Position numbers and translations under genes: made by a program. From Owenia fusiformis (Eukaryota; Annelida; Polychaeta; Sabellida; Oweniidae), in contig CAIIXF020000003.1 of the NCBI GenBank assembly GCA_903813345.2, positions 3,316,109 through 3,380,108 on the forward strand: a DNA stretch of 64,000 nt, given 5' to 3'. This document shows, in pieces, positions 23,701 to 35,889 of this stretch. The notes beneath the pieces were generated by a model, which made no database searches, had not been told where the DNA came from, and saw only the letters and a program-made list of their open reading frames with translations. Position 1 is the stretch's first letter. Each line of letters opens with the position of its first letter.

Positions 23701-26700
23701 CCAGTGGAAGAGGAGGACGATATTGGAGAGGCAGCCCGAAACATTTACGTCGTCGGTGGGTCTAAGGATGATATTGATCCGAAAGCATTTGATCACCTTG
23801 AACCCGGGGATTACATGGTAATCACTGGACCTTCCGATGAAACGAAAAGGGAAAGCTTCTTCACGACTCAAAGACGAATCATTGATGCGGAAATGAACCT
23901 GCATCAGCCAGATTTGCGACGCCCAAGGTCCATGCTGTTGGGATCAGCCTCCGATGTTGATGATATCTATGACGACAAGGTAAACATTGAACCCGAGTGG
24001 TTGGATTTAAACCTGCGTGGATATGGATGTTACCATTTACCATATTTGGAGTGAGTGTTTCCACGCATGCGTGGTTGATTACCTTGTTGACTCCTCGTCT
24101 CTATCTCTGTATCTGATGACGTTCAACCTGCCCGTAGAAGTAACCCAGTTACCATAGCTGAACCAAATTGGACTTTATTTGCGTTGGTGGATATAGCATG
24201 GCGTTCGGTGATGAGTCGGTGGACTGTACATGCTATAATTAGATACTTTAAGAAATATAAGCAGGGTATACTCTCTAAAAGTAACCATAACCGAGCACCA
24301 TTTATTGCACACATGTCACACACCAAGCACATTCTTTTATAGGATTTGATATACCTTTATTTTTATTTTATCTTATGTTGTAGCATATATTATCCACCTG
24401 ACTTTAGTAACCCTCTATTCTTTCTTCCTAAATTTGTTTTTCCGCCAAAGATGTCATACGCGTGGCCCTGGTTGTAGTTAGCAGACAAGAGTAGCTGGAG
24501 AAAATAACACTTCATCCATGCACCAGTGTGATATCTTGGCAAGGACAAATATTCTTTTCAATTCATTCATCTCTTTATTCTTCGAACTCTATCTTTTATT
24601 TCATTTCTCTTTATCTTTTGATTGTTGTGTGAATGTGCTTTGATCTTTAAATATGATGTGCCATTCAATCTTGTATCACATGTATACATTGTTTCCTCAT
24701 GTTACACTGTTCCACAACTAGTTACTTTGACGGAACGCCAATATAACAAAACGGATGAACCTGGTTACTAGTTTTTTTGTTTTCTTGATTTAAACCTAAT
24801 TTTAAGTCAAGTTGCAGATTATCATTTGGCACAAAGCTATAAAATATAGTCTAGTTTTAATAAGTTTCTTCAATTTGGAATTTATTTTGTAAATGGAGTT
24901 GCAATTCATATATTTAGCCCCTCGCTTTTGTTACATTGACGAAAGTCCGTTATATTACCAATGTATATTACTTTGACGACAACACGACGTAAGTTTAAAT
25001 CAAGAAAACAAAAAGCTTGTATCCAGGAAGTTCATCCATTTTGTTACATTTACTTTGACGTCCCGTCAAAGTAACTAGTTGTGGAACAGTGATGTCAGAT
25101 GTTCGCTAAACCTATGAAACAATGTTATTACACGTGCCTTATGTTTAATAATAATAATTACAGATGTGTTAAACCTCCAAACATCCCTTCAAGTTGACGG
25201 AGGTATTGTACTCCTTTCATCATTGCTCTATGATCAAACAATTCAAATAAACTTGTCAAACTTGATAACATCAACTGTGCTTTTTAGGCCTTCCTTGGGT
25301 CTAAACTGTTCATCATATTTTTCTGTACTGATTGTATGATTGTTGTTTTGACTTGATATTTTGATTCTAGATAGACAACGACGTGTCCCTCTTTTCATTT
25401 AATTTGTCATGGGAAGTATTTCCAGATCCACAATGGTGTATATTAATACGTAGGATGAGGAAAACGAGGATGGAGAATTCGTTTCTTCATCGTCAATGAT
25501 TATTAATCATATATTCTTCACCCACAGGATCTCTCGGTGCCAACAAAGGTCACCCAAAGAAACCACGTGTACATGCCGGCAGCCAGGCGCCAGGCCCTTT
25601 ATCTAAGCAAAACACCAGCTCCTGTCCCCAAGCGGGAACCAAAAACCGTAATAGATATCCCAACTTTTGTGGATACATCTTACATAGCTCCTAGTACCCA
25701 GGTAGATTGATCAATTGCAACCTTAAATGATACATTTAAAAAGGTATTGACACAAAATATGTGCACATTTGTTTTAAAAGGCCAATGTCTGTGTTTCTCA
25801 TCTAAACCCTAAACATGTTTTAAGTTATTATAATTTGTTACTCGCACAATCATTATACTTTGGTATACACCTTTTTGGAAAATGGGACAGCATCTTTTCC
25901 AATCAATCGAGGTTGGGCCATGCAGCCGAAGGTAAGTCATACAACCGAAGGTAAGCCTTACAACCGAATTTTGCCGATTCAATCTGATGGAGAATGCCGA
26001 GCCTCTATTTTTGACCAATTAGAGACGTCCTCTTCACATTCGTGGTTCCCTCGGCCAACTTCGTTTGCAAAGAAAAGCTTCGTCAATCTTCGGCAATCTC
26101 CGGCTTTTCTTGACGTATCTTCGGTTGATTGCCAAAAGTCGACACCCTTTGGAAAATACCAAAGCTTGAAAAGGTTCCTCTCTTATTTAGCAGTAAAGTA
26201 TGTCAAGTTTCACACTGGAATAAAGACTCACTCCTTTTTAGATTTGATTAAAAGGAAATGAATTAACATTTTATTTTTTTAAGCTATGGTAATTGCATTT
26301 AAAAATAATGTTTATATCCAAGCTTATTGATTGTGCAAGTAACAAATGATGATTTATTTAGCATATTAAGGTTAATTGGGATGGGAATTTCAGCTATTAG
26401 GCCATTTTATTAGGTACTTTTGATTTCACCAAAGGTTTTTTGTCAGGTTTAAGGTTGTATACGTGCTCGACATTCTTTCCTCGCTTATTTGTTTGCTTCT
26501 TTAGAAAGCATCCAAATTTCTTCCAATTGTCGCCCATACCTCAACCAATACTACATAACTTATATTAATGGAAATCTTACCAAGGTCCCGTTATTCTTAC
26601 TTATTGTTGGGAGATGGGTTCCATATGTACTTCGCGATTTCTCTTCAGCTAACGTATATCGAATACTAGTATATGAAATACTATGAGTACCTAACAAAAG

Positions 26701-29700
26701 TGGCAACTGAAGTAGACTATCCTTATGTTTTGGGGCCTTTTATATCTCGTTTTGAGGGTACTTTTTAAACCAAGCGCCATATGGGTATCTTTTACTCAAC
26801 TTATATACTCAAAATGAGTCTCTCCAAAGAGTAATTGTCTATTGGAAGGGATAATGTATTTGCCTAAATCTCACATAGGCATGCATATTTATCGAGGCCC
26901 ATTTCCCCTGGTGCACTCACATCTGAATTTCACCTGGGTGGTTGAATTGGCAAAAAACTGAAATCAGAGAAGGACATCGCGATCGCCAGGGGAAATGGGC
27001 CTCCCAGGCATGGAAAAATATAATTGTTATGGAGAATGTAGTCATGTAGAGCGCATTAGCTTTCCACTGAATGAGGTACATGTTATAAATAAAGTAATCA
27101 CAATGTCAAAACTTACTTTGACATATATAATACAAAATGATCTTGGATCCTGGATATCGCTTCAATAATCCATTCACAATTCAAACCATTTTTTCTAAGT
27201 TAATTTCTTTGTAATCAGTTTCACTTTCCTCACCACATTGGTTCCACTGTCATCATAATTATTATCACTATTTGCCACACTATTATCACCATTAGTTCTA
27301 TTATCATTGTAACATTATTGACTATTACATATGTCATTACTATCAATCTCACTATTGAGAAATACATGACACTATCATCATTATATTGTCCTTCACATTA
27401 TAGTTACCACAAGATTTTATCATATTATCAATTTGATTATTTTTCATTGCTATTTGTTGAACTTTTCCCATTTTGAGTTCCAGCATAATCAAATACGTTT
27501 CACACTAAATTCATTATCATTTACCACACCAGTAAAGCCATCATTTGCACCTTCAACACAATAATAGTCATGGCCTTCAACGCATGGCATCGTGTTACTA
27601 GAATATCAAATTTGTTACACCGTATTCAGTAAGAATAAGTTTGTTAAATGTCTATAAGAACAAAATAGTAAAGTCTAAATCGTTTTGTAAAGCCATCACA
27701 ATTATGATAAAGGAAGTGAAATAGTTAATAAATATTATAATTTTTTTCTAAAATATGCAACTATCTAAAAGTAGAAATATCGTTGTAAGACCCCATCATC
27801 ATTGTGCTGTAACTCATATAATAGATTCACACACTGACATAAGGTGTGATGTACCTGAACCCATATGCCATTTGCGACATACCCAAACAACATTTACTTC
27901 CTACAATATTACAATGACATGTCTAAATCAACCATATTGTTCCTACCACTTAATCAATTCTGCATGTAGACATGCCACTAAATGCAACCACGCTTTTAGG
28001 TAACGCTTCAAGTAGGGAGAGGGATAGTGTAGATAAACCAATCCCAAATGGCACAACGCTGACACCAAGTGTAAAAACATATGGAGAACCTAAACAAAGG
28101 TATAGCAAGTCAAAGAGGTCTATATCATGGTGGAAAGGCGTACGTTTGGTACAATTTATCTGCAGTATTTCACCCTAGCTGTATAATCGGATACGGTATT
28201 GTTGTTGTAGGCAGTTCTACCTTCTACGGACCTCATGCTAGGGGCTCCCAGGACGTCTGTTTCCAACCGAATACTTCAAGCTTTCAGTGACTTAGAGGTA
28301 GTATGACAATCGACGGGCTGTTAACATGTTAATGCTTTCAGATGTATCTCACTTTGCTGTTTCAAACTCAGAGAAGGATTCATCATTAAGATGATAACGA
28401 GTTCAAAAATGAACGTTTTGACATTTTTGAAACAGCATCGACTATGCGTTAATGTAGATCATAGATTTAGGTGTGAAAGTAGATTATATCATTCAACATG
28501 CATGGAATTTTTTTATCCATTTCAGCATCTTTCATTTGTGACTTGGATATAAAGTGATGTCTTTTTGGTGACTTTTAAACGTAAATGATGACTTATTTAA
28601 GTTCATCAACATACAACACTTAGATATATATCTGGACGACGTCTTACATACTATATACAATAAGATATATATCTAGACGATGTGTTATGCAAATTCTATA
28701 TCTACAGTAATATATCATAGACATTGTTCTAAATTGATATATAATTTCAGGATGATTTTGAGAGGAGACCCATCAAGTACTCTGCTATAACTGCAAAGGT
28801 TTGTCTTGTCATTTAATCAATTCCCAGGACTATAATCGAATTATTGTTTATTTTTTCTTAAATAAATCCTATGACAGCATTTCACTAAATTGATTATTTT
28901 GTTTCGTTTTGTTTTGTTTTTCCACTAGACTGACGATGTAAGATATCCTGAGTAAACAGGGAATTCAAACCTTAAATTCATCAGCCCAAGTAGATGTCAA
29001 TTTATGTTTTAATATTGACACTAAAACTAGTTAACTCAGTAACCAATGGGTGATTGTACTGATAATATCAATCGGTTTGAATGAGATATTTTTGCCATTT
29101 GTTCTTCATACTTACAGAAATCGGCGGGTTTAGGGGCCGGTGTGTCAAGGTATGGATCAGCAGTGCCACCTAGGCCAGCAAGCATTGCTACAAGTAGGGG
29201 ACCACGCTATCAGCCCCTTTATACCGGGGTAAGAACATCTTCAACCGTATTTTGTTTATCAGTAATATTCAAATGATTGACCACCGAAACGTTTTCAGGT
29301 ATTTCTTGATGATGTTATTTTAAATTTGGAAACCGCCTTGTCCAATAACTTTGCCATGATACAGAGCGACATTGGCCAGATTCATGATGATAAATTGTAG
29401 ATTGTAGTGATTTCAAACAAATATTACAAATCTTAAACATTGTAATCTACAATCTATGACATCATGGATCTTTTTGATATTTCCCAGCTTGTTTTGTTGT
29501 TGCATCGGCAAACTTCATTGGACAGACGTATTGATTTGTTGCATTATTTATGGTCAAACCCAAAATATTTTTTAGTGAATTTTGTTCTTTAAACTCCATC
29601 CTAGTGACAATGGAACACCTGATTAGATTCGTTCTATTTCTACACTATTACTCATATGACATCTATATATGTATTTAAACGGAAGTAGTCCATGCGCTTA

Positions 29701-32700
29701 ATGTGTATTTTTTAAAATTTTATTTTCATTTGATTTATTTATGAAGCATGCCCAGGTCTAACAAAATGCTGAACTAATAATCTATAAGGACAACCTACTA
29801 ACAAAAGGGCACTGGTCTTACATCGATACCAAAACCCATGGCATGATACATCACACTTAACAAAGATAACACCAGATGCTATATGAAAAGCCATACAAAA
29901 ATCCTACAGTCACAACATGCAACTTATACGCATCTTGGGGGCTTTGGCACAATCTAGACGGCCATGGGGAGGGAATTATGTGTCGAATTTCAAAATTTAT
30001 CTTGTGATGTCATGCTATTTGTGTGACTTTTTCAAAATTTGATTGACATGTTTGTCAAATAAATTCGTGTTGTCTTTGAACGTGAAGTGTAGAATGCCAA
30101 CATTGACATGAGTGATATCATTTCTCCCTCACCCTGATACCGTTCTTACGCATGCGCCTTGTGATTGTAGGACAGGGCTGAATTGTACCGAACTCCTGAT
30201 TGGGACGGTTATTCCACCACATGTTCGAACCTTAAAGATCGTATGAAAGATGTTGTATACAGTAACAGCGTTCAGAAAACTCTCCTGGACCGCTTTATAC
30301 CATATGACATGCGAGCTCCAATTGATGAAGTTGACTATATGGTCGATAAGAAATACAACGAGGTCGCTGAGAGGTATACTCGTGTGTTCTTGTTTGTAAT
30401 TTAGAGACTCTTCTGTAGAGTTGATCTAAATTGAGCCTAGCTCTGCTTTTTGCTTTTGCACGGTGCGCATGTTCATGGTTTTTCAGCAAGGCAAAGGAAC
30501 AGGAAGTGGACCATTATAACATTACGGTAATCAAAGGTAGTTTGAAATATGTAGAGTTAATTTCGGATTAGGTTCTCATTTGGTTTGTACATGCTTGTCC
30601 TTTTCAGTGCAAATATTATCATCAAATTGTGAGCGTTCACTGGACAATGCATGATTCACTCTTAAATGATATGGGGCAAATTCAGTCTCATAACCCACAA
30701 AAGAGTCAATGGAGATGCGTGTACAATGATATTTTATGTCAACAGAGGAGCACTTGGGAATTGTATAACAATTGCAACTTTGAAATAATTCAATATGACA
30801 AAGGTAAGGAAACATGGAAGAAAATCATCGCTTCTTCACACGCCTTTTCATCAACATCCAGACGCCATAAAGGGCACCAAAGGGGGATTATCATGCATGA
30901 AAAGGCCTTCATGCTAAAATTAGAACTAACACAACAACGCTACGTAGTCCAGCGACCAACCAACAGCCATTAACACAATAGTGCATGATAGGTCTAAAAG
31001 AACAAGGCTTAACGGGGTCGTTTGAATTTTAGACAAGGCGAACTGCAGACGATGCAGAATTCCAGTGGAATGATAGACCAGTGACTTATGTTCCAATGTC
31101 GTCTGCAGCACAAAACGCCTCCAAGCGGCCACCTAGAGATACACCGCCATATTATCCCGATTTCATTGAGCACACAGCTCCTGTTCAGGAAATTGTTGAA
31201 CCAACTCCAGAACCAGTAAAATATATCATAGTCAAGGAGAACACTCCCATTCGTCCAAAGGCAGTAGTGAAACCTTTCATTGTATCTCCAGTCACGAGAA
31301 CACCAATTGTATTTGTAAGCTCGAAAAAGACACCAGCGTAAGTATAACCAAGGTAGCGCCTTGCATGCATGAAGTAATAACTCGTGGCAGCGTAATCCGG
31401 TAGCTGTATAATGTATGGTGAGATTAAATGGAGGTGGACAGACATAAAGGCGTGTTCATCTTTTAACAATACATCCATGGAATTGAGGCATCAGGCCTAT
31501 ATTTATGCCTTGGTCACATTTGCTCCGATTTTCACTACGGCGACCGGCCGAGTATTTTGTTCAAAATTGAATACAATATTGATTGAACAAAACACTCAAT
31601 CGGCCATTTATGAAAATGTTCTATGAGATGGACCACAATTAATTACATTCACGTGTAGTCTAATGCTTTTTATCCCATTATGCCACTTACACGGTCTTGA
31701 AAATAAGATTAGCAAAACACAATCCAAAATATTGTAATACATTATCGTGAATCAGGCCAACAGTTTGTATTAACACGAAAGATAAAAATAAATGTGGATT
31801 TCAGATTAGTAAGATGAAATTCTATTAATGAGGTTTTTAATAAACCCGAATTGTGAACAATATTATCAAATTAGCAAACTGTATGTTTATAGTGAAAGAG
31901 AATATTTATTGAAAGGGTACTCTTCAATATTAAGTACGAGGGGTGATCAAAGCGTCAATTGCTTATTGATCACACCTCGTAAATCTAATTGTCAATCTCC
32001 CAATGCATAACTCTTGTTTCAGAATCCCGTCGTTGTACAGGACTGCAAACTTTAAAAGTACAAGCAGGGATTCTGAGGTATCCAGGCCTCGCAGGAGTGC
32101 AAGGGTATGTGAAAGACCTAGGAAAATTACACTATTCTCCACATAAGTCTTGCAAACGGAAGTTCTCCTCAAATAGCATGTCAACGCTTGTTTATGCTTG
32201 ATTTTTTATTTTCTTATTTGCAAGAAATCAGAAATTTATGACTGAGGAATTTATTATTTACAATAAATAAAGATAAACAGGCGCTGAAACGTGGTCAAAT
32301 GGGAACATCCTTCCGGTTTGATAGACTTATAGGGGGAGGGGGTTGGGGGGGGGTGTGAAAGTAAATTTCCCAATTATTCAAATAATTAAGGCGATTGTAA
32401 CTTCATATTTGTATGGTGATCCTACTACACTTATGCCCTGAATGAACTTAAAATCAATGCATGTATATTATACATATCATTTTCATAAACTGAAGTCTTA
32501 TTTTTGCTTTCATAGACTCTATATTCTTTTCTAGTTTTTGATTGGAATATTATGACCTTGACCTTGTCGAGTGCTTTAAGAATATTTATTCTTTTGCATC
32601 TTTAATACTTTCATATATTTGATCTTTCCTTTCTTTTACATCTTTTGATTACTGATTTTTATGACGTTGTCGGGTGCTATATTTTTGAGCAATCTTCTTA

Positions 32701-33612
32701 TTCTTTTGCAGTTTTTGATTTGGAAACGTATGACCTTATCGAATGCAAAGGATAGGTATCGATATGGATAACTTTTTGAACACACGTTTCTCTTAAACCA
32801 GTCATAAAAAATCTAAAAATTTAACACGTCAATTTAATGGTCATCTTTTGAATGGTAACAATATAATTTGAAACATAAATATATACTTTTTTATATTGTT
32901 TAAGAAAACATCAAACACTTGTTTTGTTCTTGGTATCATGTTTCCAGAGTGAAATGAAACATCTATCCGAACCTCATTGGAACAAAACGACAAACACACA
33001 ACATGTTTAAGTCTCTCAATATTGTAATTGCACAAAGGAAATTTTGGTTGATTTTAAAAATGTATCTTGTTAATGAAATAAAAGATTCATCTTGATTTTT
33101 TATACTTTTTTAAAATCAACCAAAAACTCCTTTGTATAACTATAATATTGAGAGGTCTAAAACATGTTGTATATGCTATTTTGTTCCAACAAGCTAAGGT
33201 TCGGAAAGACATTTTATTTCATTCTCGGGAATTGGTAGAAAGGAGCAAAAACAATTGCACGAAAAAATCAAAAAATGTTAACAATAACAGTTATATAAAA
33301 TAGTTCTAAATAATTTTCGCATTAAATTGTTGCCAATCAATCAACATTACATAAAATACCGTGTTTTTTTACAGAATGTTTTCAATGATTGGTTTAAGAG
33401 AAAAACATTGGTTAATTCAGTTCTCCATATCGATACCACTCCTTTGTTGAAATACTTTTGACATCCACTAACCTTGACCCTTTGACCTTTGTTCTGTACA
33501 GTCTGCCTCTGTTCCCCCGAGTTATGGAGGCGGCCAGCCAATCTCGAAGACAAGGGCACATATAAGAGATGTCATCGCAAAGACCCGCAAGGACCCAGGG
33601 TGGTTCCATTAG
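20788..33612 (+). CDS. Novel Arg/Asp/Pro-rich protein, 12 exons, >=731 residues
   Basis: Exons 20788-20968, 22312-22451, 23188-23979, 25528-25701, 28751-28798, 28929-28937, 29118-29228, 30171-30373, 30487-30526, 31033-31337, 32023-32104 and 33502-33612 (stop TAG). All have AG/GT borders and compatible phases, giving 731 codons. The protein is hydrophilic and rich in Arg, Asp and Pro, with no signal peptide, membrane segment or recognised domain. A motif of hydrophobic-Tyr-Val/Met-Pro/Val recurs at about residues 44, 219, 293, 385 and 584, often followed within ten residues by Arg-Arg (MYVVSSVPRARRE, VYVPKETRPRRE, VYMPAARRQ). Residues 274-284 are Pro/Glu/Asp-rich. The C-terminus is basic (TRAHIRDVIAKTRKDPGWFH). 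Likely intrinsically disordered, intracellular, perhaps cytoskeletal; that is inference. The 5' end is not fixed. Confidence 0.72.
20921..21190 (+). repeat. Triplicated 91-bp unit carrying an exon end and splice donor
   Basis: Units start at 20921, 21012 and 21103 (period 91). The first two are almost identical; the third is diverged. Each contains the last ~48 coding bases of the 20788-20968 exon plus its donor (TATG|GTAAGG or GTAAGGG) and about 40 bases of intron. Copies 2 and 3 lie in the intron. A copy-2 acceptor (GAGCAG) exists, but inclusion after the first exon would break the frame. Confidence 0.9.
21270..21384. mobile_element. 115-bp palindromic MITE with TA target site
   Basis: Ends AGTCTTGCTCAAAGAC and its near complement (GTCTTTTAAGCAAGAC), flanked by TA on both sides. 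The interior has opposed C-run and G-run blocks (about 21291 and 21350) and a GA-rich stretch. It lies in the intron after the 20788 exon. Confidence 0.75.
22007..22209. mobile_element. 203-bp Tc1/mariner-type MITE
   Basis: Terminal inverted repeats of about 75 bp starting CAGGGTGACCC.AAAAATGCAACC, flanked by TA (22005-22006 and 22210-22211). The CAGGGTG start and TA target fit the IS630-Tc1-mariner group. The short interior holds three copies of ATCCTACATTAG/G. Intronic. Confidence 0.9.
23188..23979 (+). CDS. Largest exon (264 codons) of the Arg-rich gene
   Basis: Begins after AAATAG and ends at GACAAG|GTAAAC, phase 0 at both ends. Reading on past the donor meets a stop at 24052-24054, but the next exon (25528) joins in frame at the donor, so splicing is the better model. 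It contains a very basic region (about residues 125-160, KKRREAKGEEPARVKRK), two copies of the Tyr-Val motif and an acidic/Pro segment. The in-frame ATG at 23194 is not taken as the start because upstream exons continue the frame. Confidence 0.75.
24705..25091. mobile_element. 387-bp palindromic MITE
   Basis: Inverted arms of about 95 bp beginning CACTGTTCCACAACTAGTTA and CTTTGACG, with further matching blocks (CGGATGAAC/GTTCATCC, TTTTTGTTTTCTTGATTTAAAC). Possible imperfect target duplication (ATGTTA/ATGTCA). Intronic between the 23188 and 25528 exons. Confidence 0.82.
25702..28750. other. Long intron of the Arg-rich gene
   Basis: No additional phase-compatible exon found. It contains a TTCGG-rich stretch (about 25880-26160) resembling part of 34230-34490, a small MITE (26894-27003) and a cryptically simple TCAT/TTAT region (27230-27470). 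The segment at 27990-28100 looks exon-like in composition but its phases do not fit. Confidence 0.45.
26894..27003. mobile_element. 110-bp element with 18-bp perfect inverted ends
   Basis: Ends GAGGCCCATTTCCCCTGG and its exact complement enclose a 74-bp non-coding centre. It is small and in an intron. No clear target duplication. Confidence 0.7.
28929..28937 (+). CDS. Candidate 9-bp microexon of the Arg-rich gene
   Basis: TTTTTCCACTAG|ACTGACGAT|GTAAGA: a polypyrimidine acceptor and consensus donor flank nine bases encoding Thr-Asp-Asp. The neighbouring exons both meet here in phase 0, so the microexon adds three residues without shifting the frame, and skipping it is equally tolerated. Confidence 0.45.
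31507..31612. repeat. Dispersed short repeat with internal hairpin (related to 37432-37500)
   Basis: Shares GGTCACATTTGCTCC..TT and 'GAGTATTTTGTTCAAAA.TGAATAC' with 37432-37500. Here GCCGAGTATTTTGTTCAA is mirrored by TTGAACAAAACACTCAATCGGC to form a hairpin. Confidence 0.6.
31937..31979. mobile_element. 43-bp mini-palindrome flanked by TA
   Basis: CGAGGGGTGATCAA and TTGATCACACCTCG face each other around 15 bp, with TA at 31935-31936 and 31980-31981. The end resembles the local mariner end (CGAGG.GATCCAAAA), suggesting a very short internally deleted derivative; that link is inference. Confidence 0.5.
32915..33265. mobile_element. About 350-bp palindromic element in the last intron of the Arg-rich gene
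   Basis: Arms face each other around a centre near 33075. Matching blocks include CAAAGGA..TTTTGGTTGATTTTAAAAA, CTCTCAATATT.TA, ACATGTT, GGAACAAAA and CCGAACCT. The outer limits are soft, as matching fades near 32915 and 33265. Confidence 0.75.
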
Positions 33613-35218
33613 GCAGAAGTGTGCCCAAATGGTTTGTTACATCGATAAGATGATTTAACTGTTGTTCTATTTAAGTGACGATTATCACAATATTATAATG
33701 TTAACAAGATTGTTTATTAAGCATTTGAACATAAGAACGGTTACATTTTGGAAAAAAAGGAAAACATGTAACGTAACTTAACAAACATTCAAGTGGAATT
33801 ATAAAAATCGATCATCAGGTGATCAGAATAAGTGTTAAATTATATTTACGTGGGAAAGTTAAATTAAGCTTAAAGACAGAAATAGTAAAGTAATATTAAC
33901 TATATGAAAACATGGTAGAACGTAATTTTCAAAATTTTATTTTCAGTCTGTAAGAGCGTATTAGATTTCGTTGGAAGTTGTGCCTATGTAAAGGGGACTA
34001 AAACACGGATGCGATTTAAGGAAGTGTATAAAGAGGGCGTCAGTATCTGGATTACCTCCCAATGAAACTAAAGTGCAAATTAAACCATTTCACAATTACA
34101 TCACTGCCAGTTACATTTAACATAATAACAAAGTTAGATGCTTTTGACACAAAAACATACAATATGATTTGCAGAAAATATCAACTCACAGATATAGACA
34201 ATTAAGACAACATGCACAAGGACAATAGCGCAATGTTAGTATTTTGAAAGGGTAGCAGTTGATGGACCGCTACCGAAGATCTTACCATTACCCTTCAATA
34301 ATTTGATATGCTCGTTAGAGTAACTTCGGCAATCATCGGCCATCTTCGTGACATAAACATTGGCAATCTTATAGTTTTGGACCGCAATCGAAGATGGCCG
34401 AAGATCCGCTAAGGAATCTGATTGGTTACTTGAAAAATCTTCGGTCCTTTCCGTGAGTCTTCGGCCGCGGTGCATCGGCGCTCTCCTTTTTATTTAAAGT
34501 GTTTAATGTCTAAGTGATATCCCGGGGTCCCTGGTATTATGTTTCCGTAGTGTTCATTAATCAATCTACATGTTTAGGTCCATTCGTCCAGTTCAATCTA
34601 TTGTTTACTTTACAGGATCCTTACTGTATTTTATTTATGTTATTTGAGTTTATTTAAATTTCCGCATATTAACTTTATGATAGATATATTTAAATGTACA
34701 GGCGTAAACTGTTTCTATCGAGAAATAACGCACGTGGGAAAGTTAGCAAAATACTAGGAAATTGCCAAATGTAGATTGTGTAATACATGACAGTGGAAGA
34801 GTTACGGCTGCCAGGACATAATGTATATTACAATAGCAGGTCAATTATGTTGAGCAGTCAGGGAGGAAGACTGAATTACCTATTTCCATCCTAAGGACTT
34901 CAGTAATTCTGTTTTTCTCCGATTGGCTGTAAAGTAGTGTATATAATATTATTTGCATGAGCCTATTTATAACACGTGGAGTATAGAACTGAAGCTAAGC
35001 GTCCTGGAGTGCTAACAAAATGCTTATCTTAAAATAGCTAAATCATGTTTTAATCAATACTCAAACTAGTCAAAAGATGTCTCTGCACAACAAGACTAAG
35101 TCCTTGACGACAGAATATTTAAGACGTTTGTAATCTTTATAAATAATTATGTCAGTTGTAAATTAAACACATTTGATAATTTATCCTTATTTATAAACAT
35201 GTACATTGCAAAAATAAA
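33613..35218 (+). other. Probable 3' untranslated/downstream region of the Arg-rich gene
   Basis: No gene seen. The first downstream AATAAA noticed is at 35213-35218, 1.6 kb after the stop. A segment at about 34230-34490 is rich in CTTCGG and GATGGCCGAAG words and looks like a dispersed repeat. Whether the transcript really runs to 35218 is not shown. Confidence 0.3.
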
Positions 35219-35889
35219 GTTCATTTATTGTTTTCAATCCATAAAGTTGTGTTGGTTTTTCGATTATTTTCTTTGTACCAATTAAAGTATTTGATAACTA
35301 AGTGGCGGGAAAACCCCAGAGCTCAGACCTCAAAATTATCTCTCTTGCTTTCCACTTTCGTTTGTCCGAATTTCTACTATTAACTTATTGAATACCACAC
35401 CTCGTTAGCCAGATATTAATATATTATTTAAAAAAGAAAATTCACCATTTTGTTTCCATCATGCAACTAATCAGCGATGACGGTCACCCTTATATATTTT
35501 CATTGGAGTTACGGTCATCTTTGATCCCTGGGAGTTTTCATCATGTTTTATAATGTAGCTAGTGTAGCTAGCTTAAACTAGGAGGGACTAAATTAGCGAC
35601 GCAACCTTGTTTTAAAGGGAGGAGATACTCTCATTATACTTCATTTATCAGTTACACGTGAACAACGATATGTGTGTTGGTGCCCTAATCACAGACTAGG
35701 CTGTATGATAAATAGAATAACCCCCGGGCCCATAGCCAGCTTTGCCAAGGGTGTTCAGTTTTATTTTGAAAAATCTAGGGATGGGGTCAAAGGATCAGTC
35801 ATTCTATATAGTGCCATTATAATTATAGAGTTGTAAATCAAATCACTGCCCATAAATGACATATACCAGTATATAACACGAATAATATG

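Noticed and set aside
27972-28178. Exon-like frame (SSRERDSVDKPIPNGTTLTPSVKTYGEPKQRY) with nearby CTTTTAG and GTATAG
   Set aside because: Composition resembles the Arg-rich gene, but it enters in phase 1 and leaves in phase 2, while its neighbours both need phase 0.
30608-30803. Open segment with AG/GT borders between exons 30487-30526 and 31033-31337 of the Arg-rich gene
   Set aside because: It would end in phase 1, whereas the next exon needs phase 0, and joining gives an early stop. Its Cys/His/Trp-rich composition also differs from the rest. It might be a poison exon, but nothing supports that.
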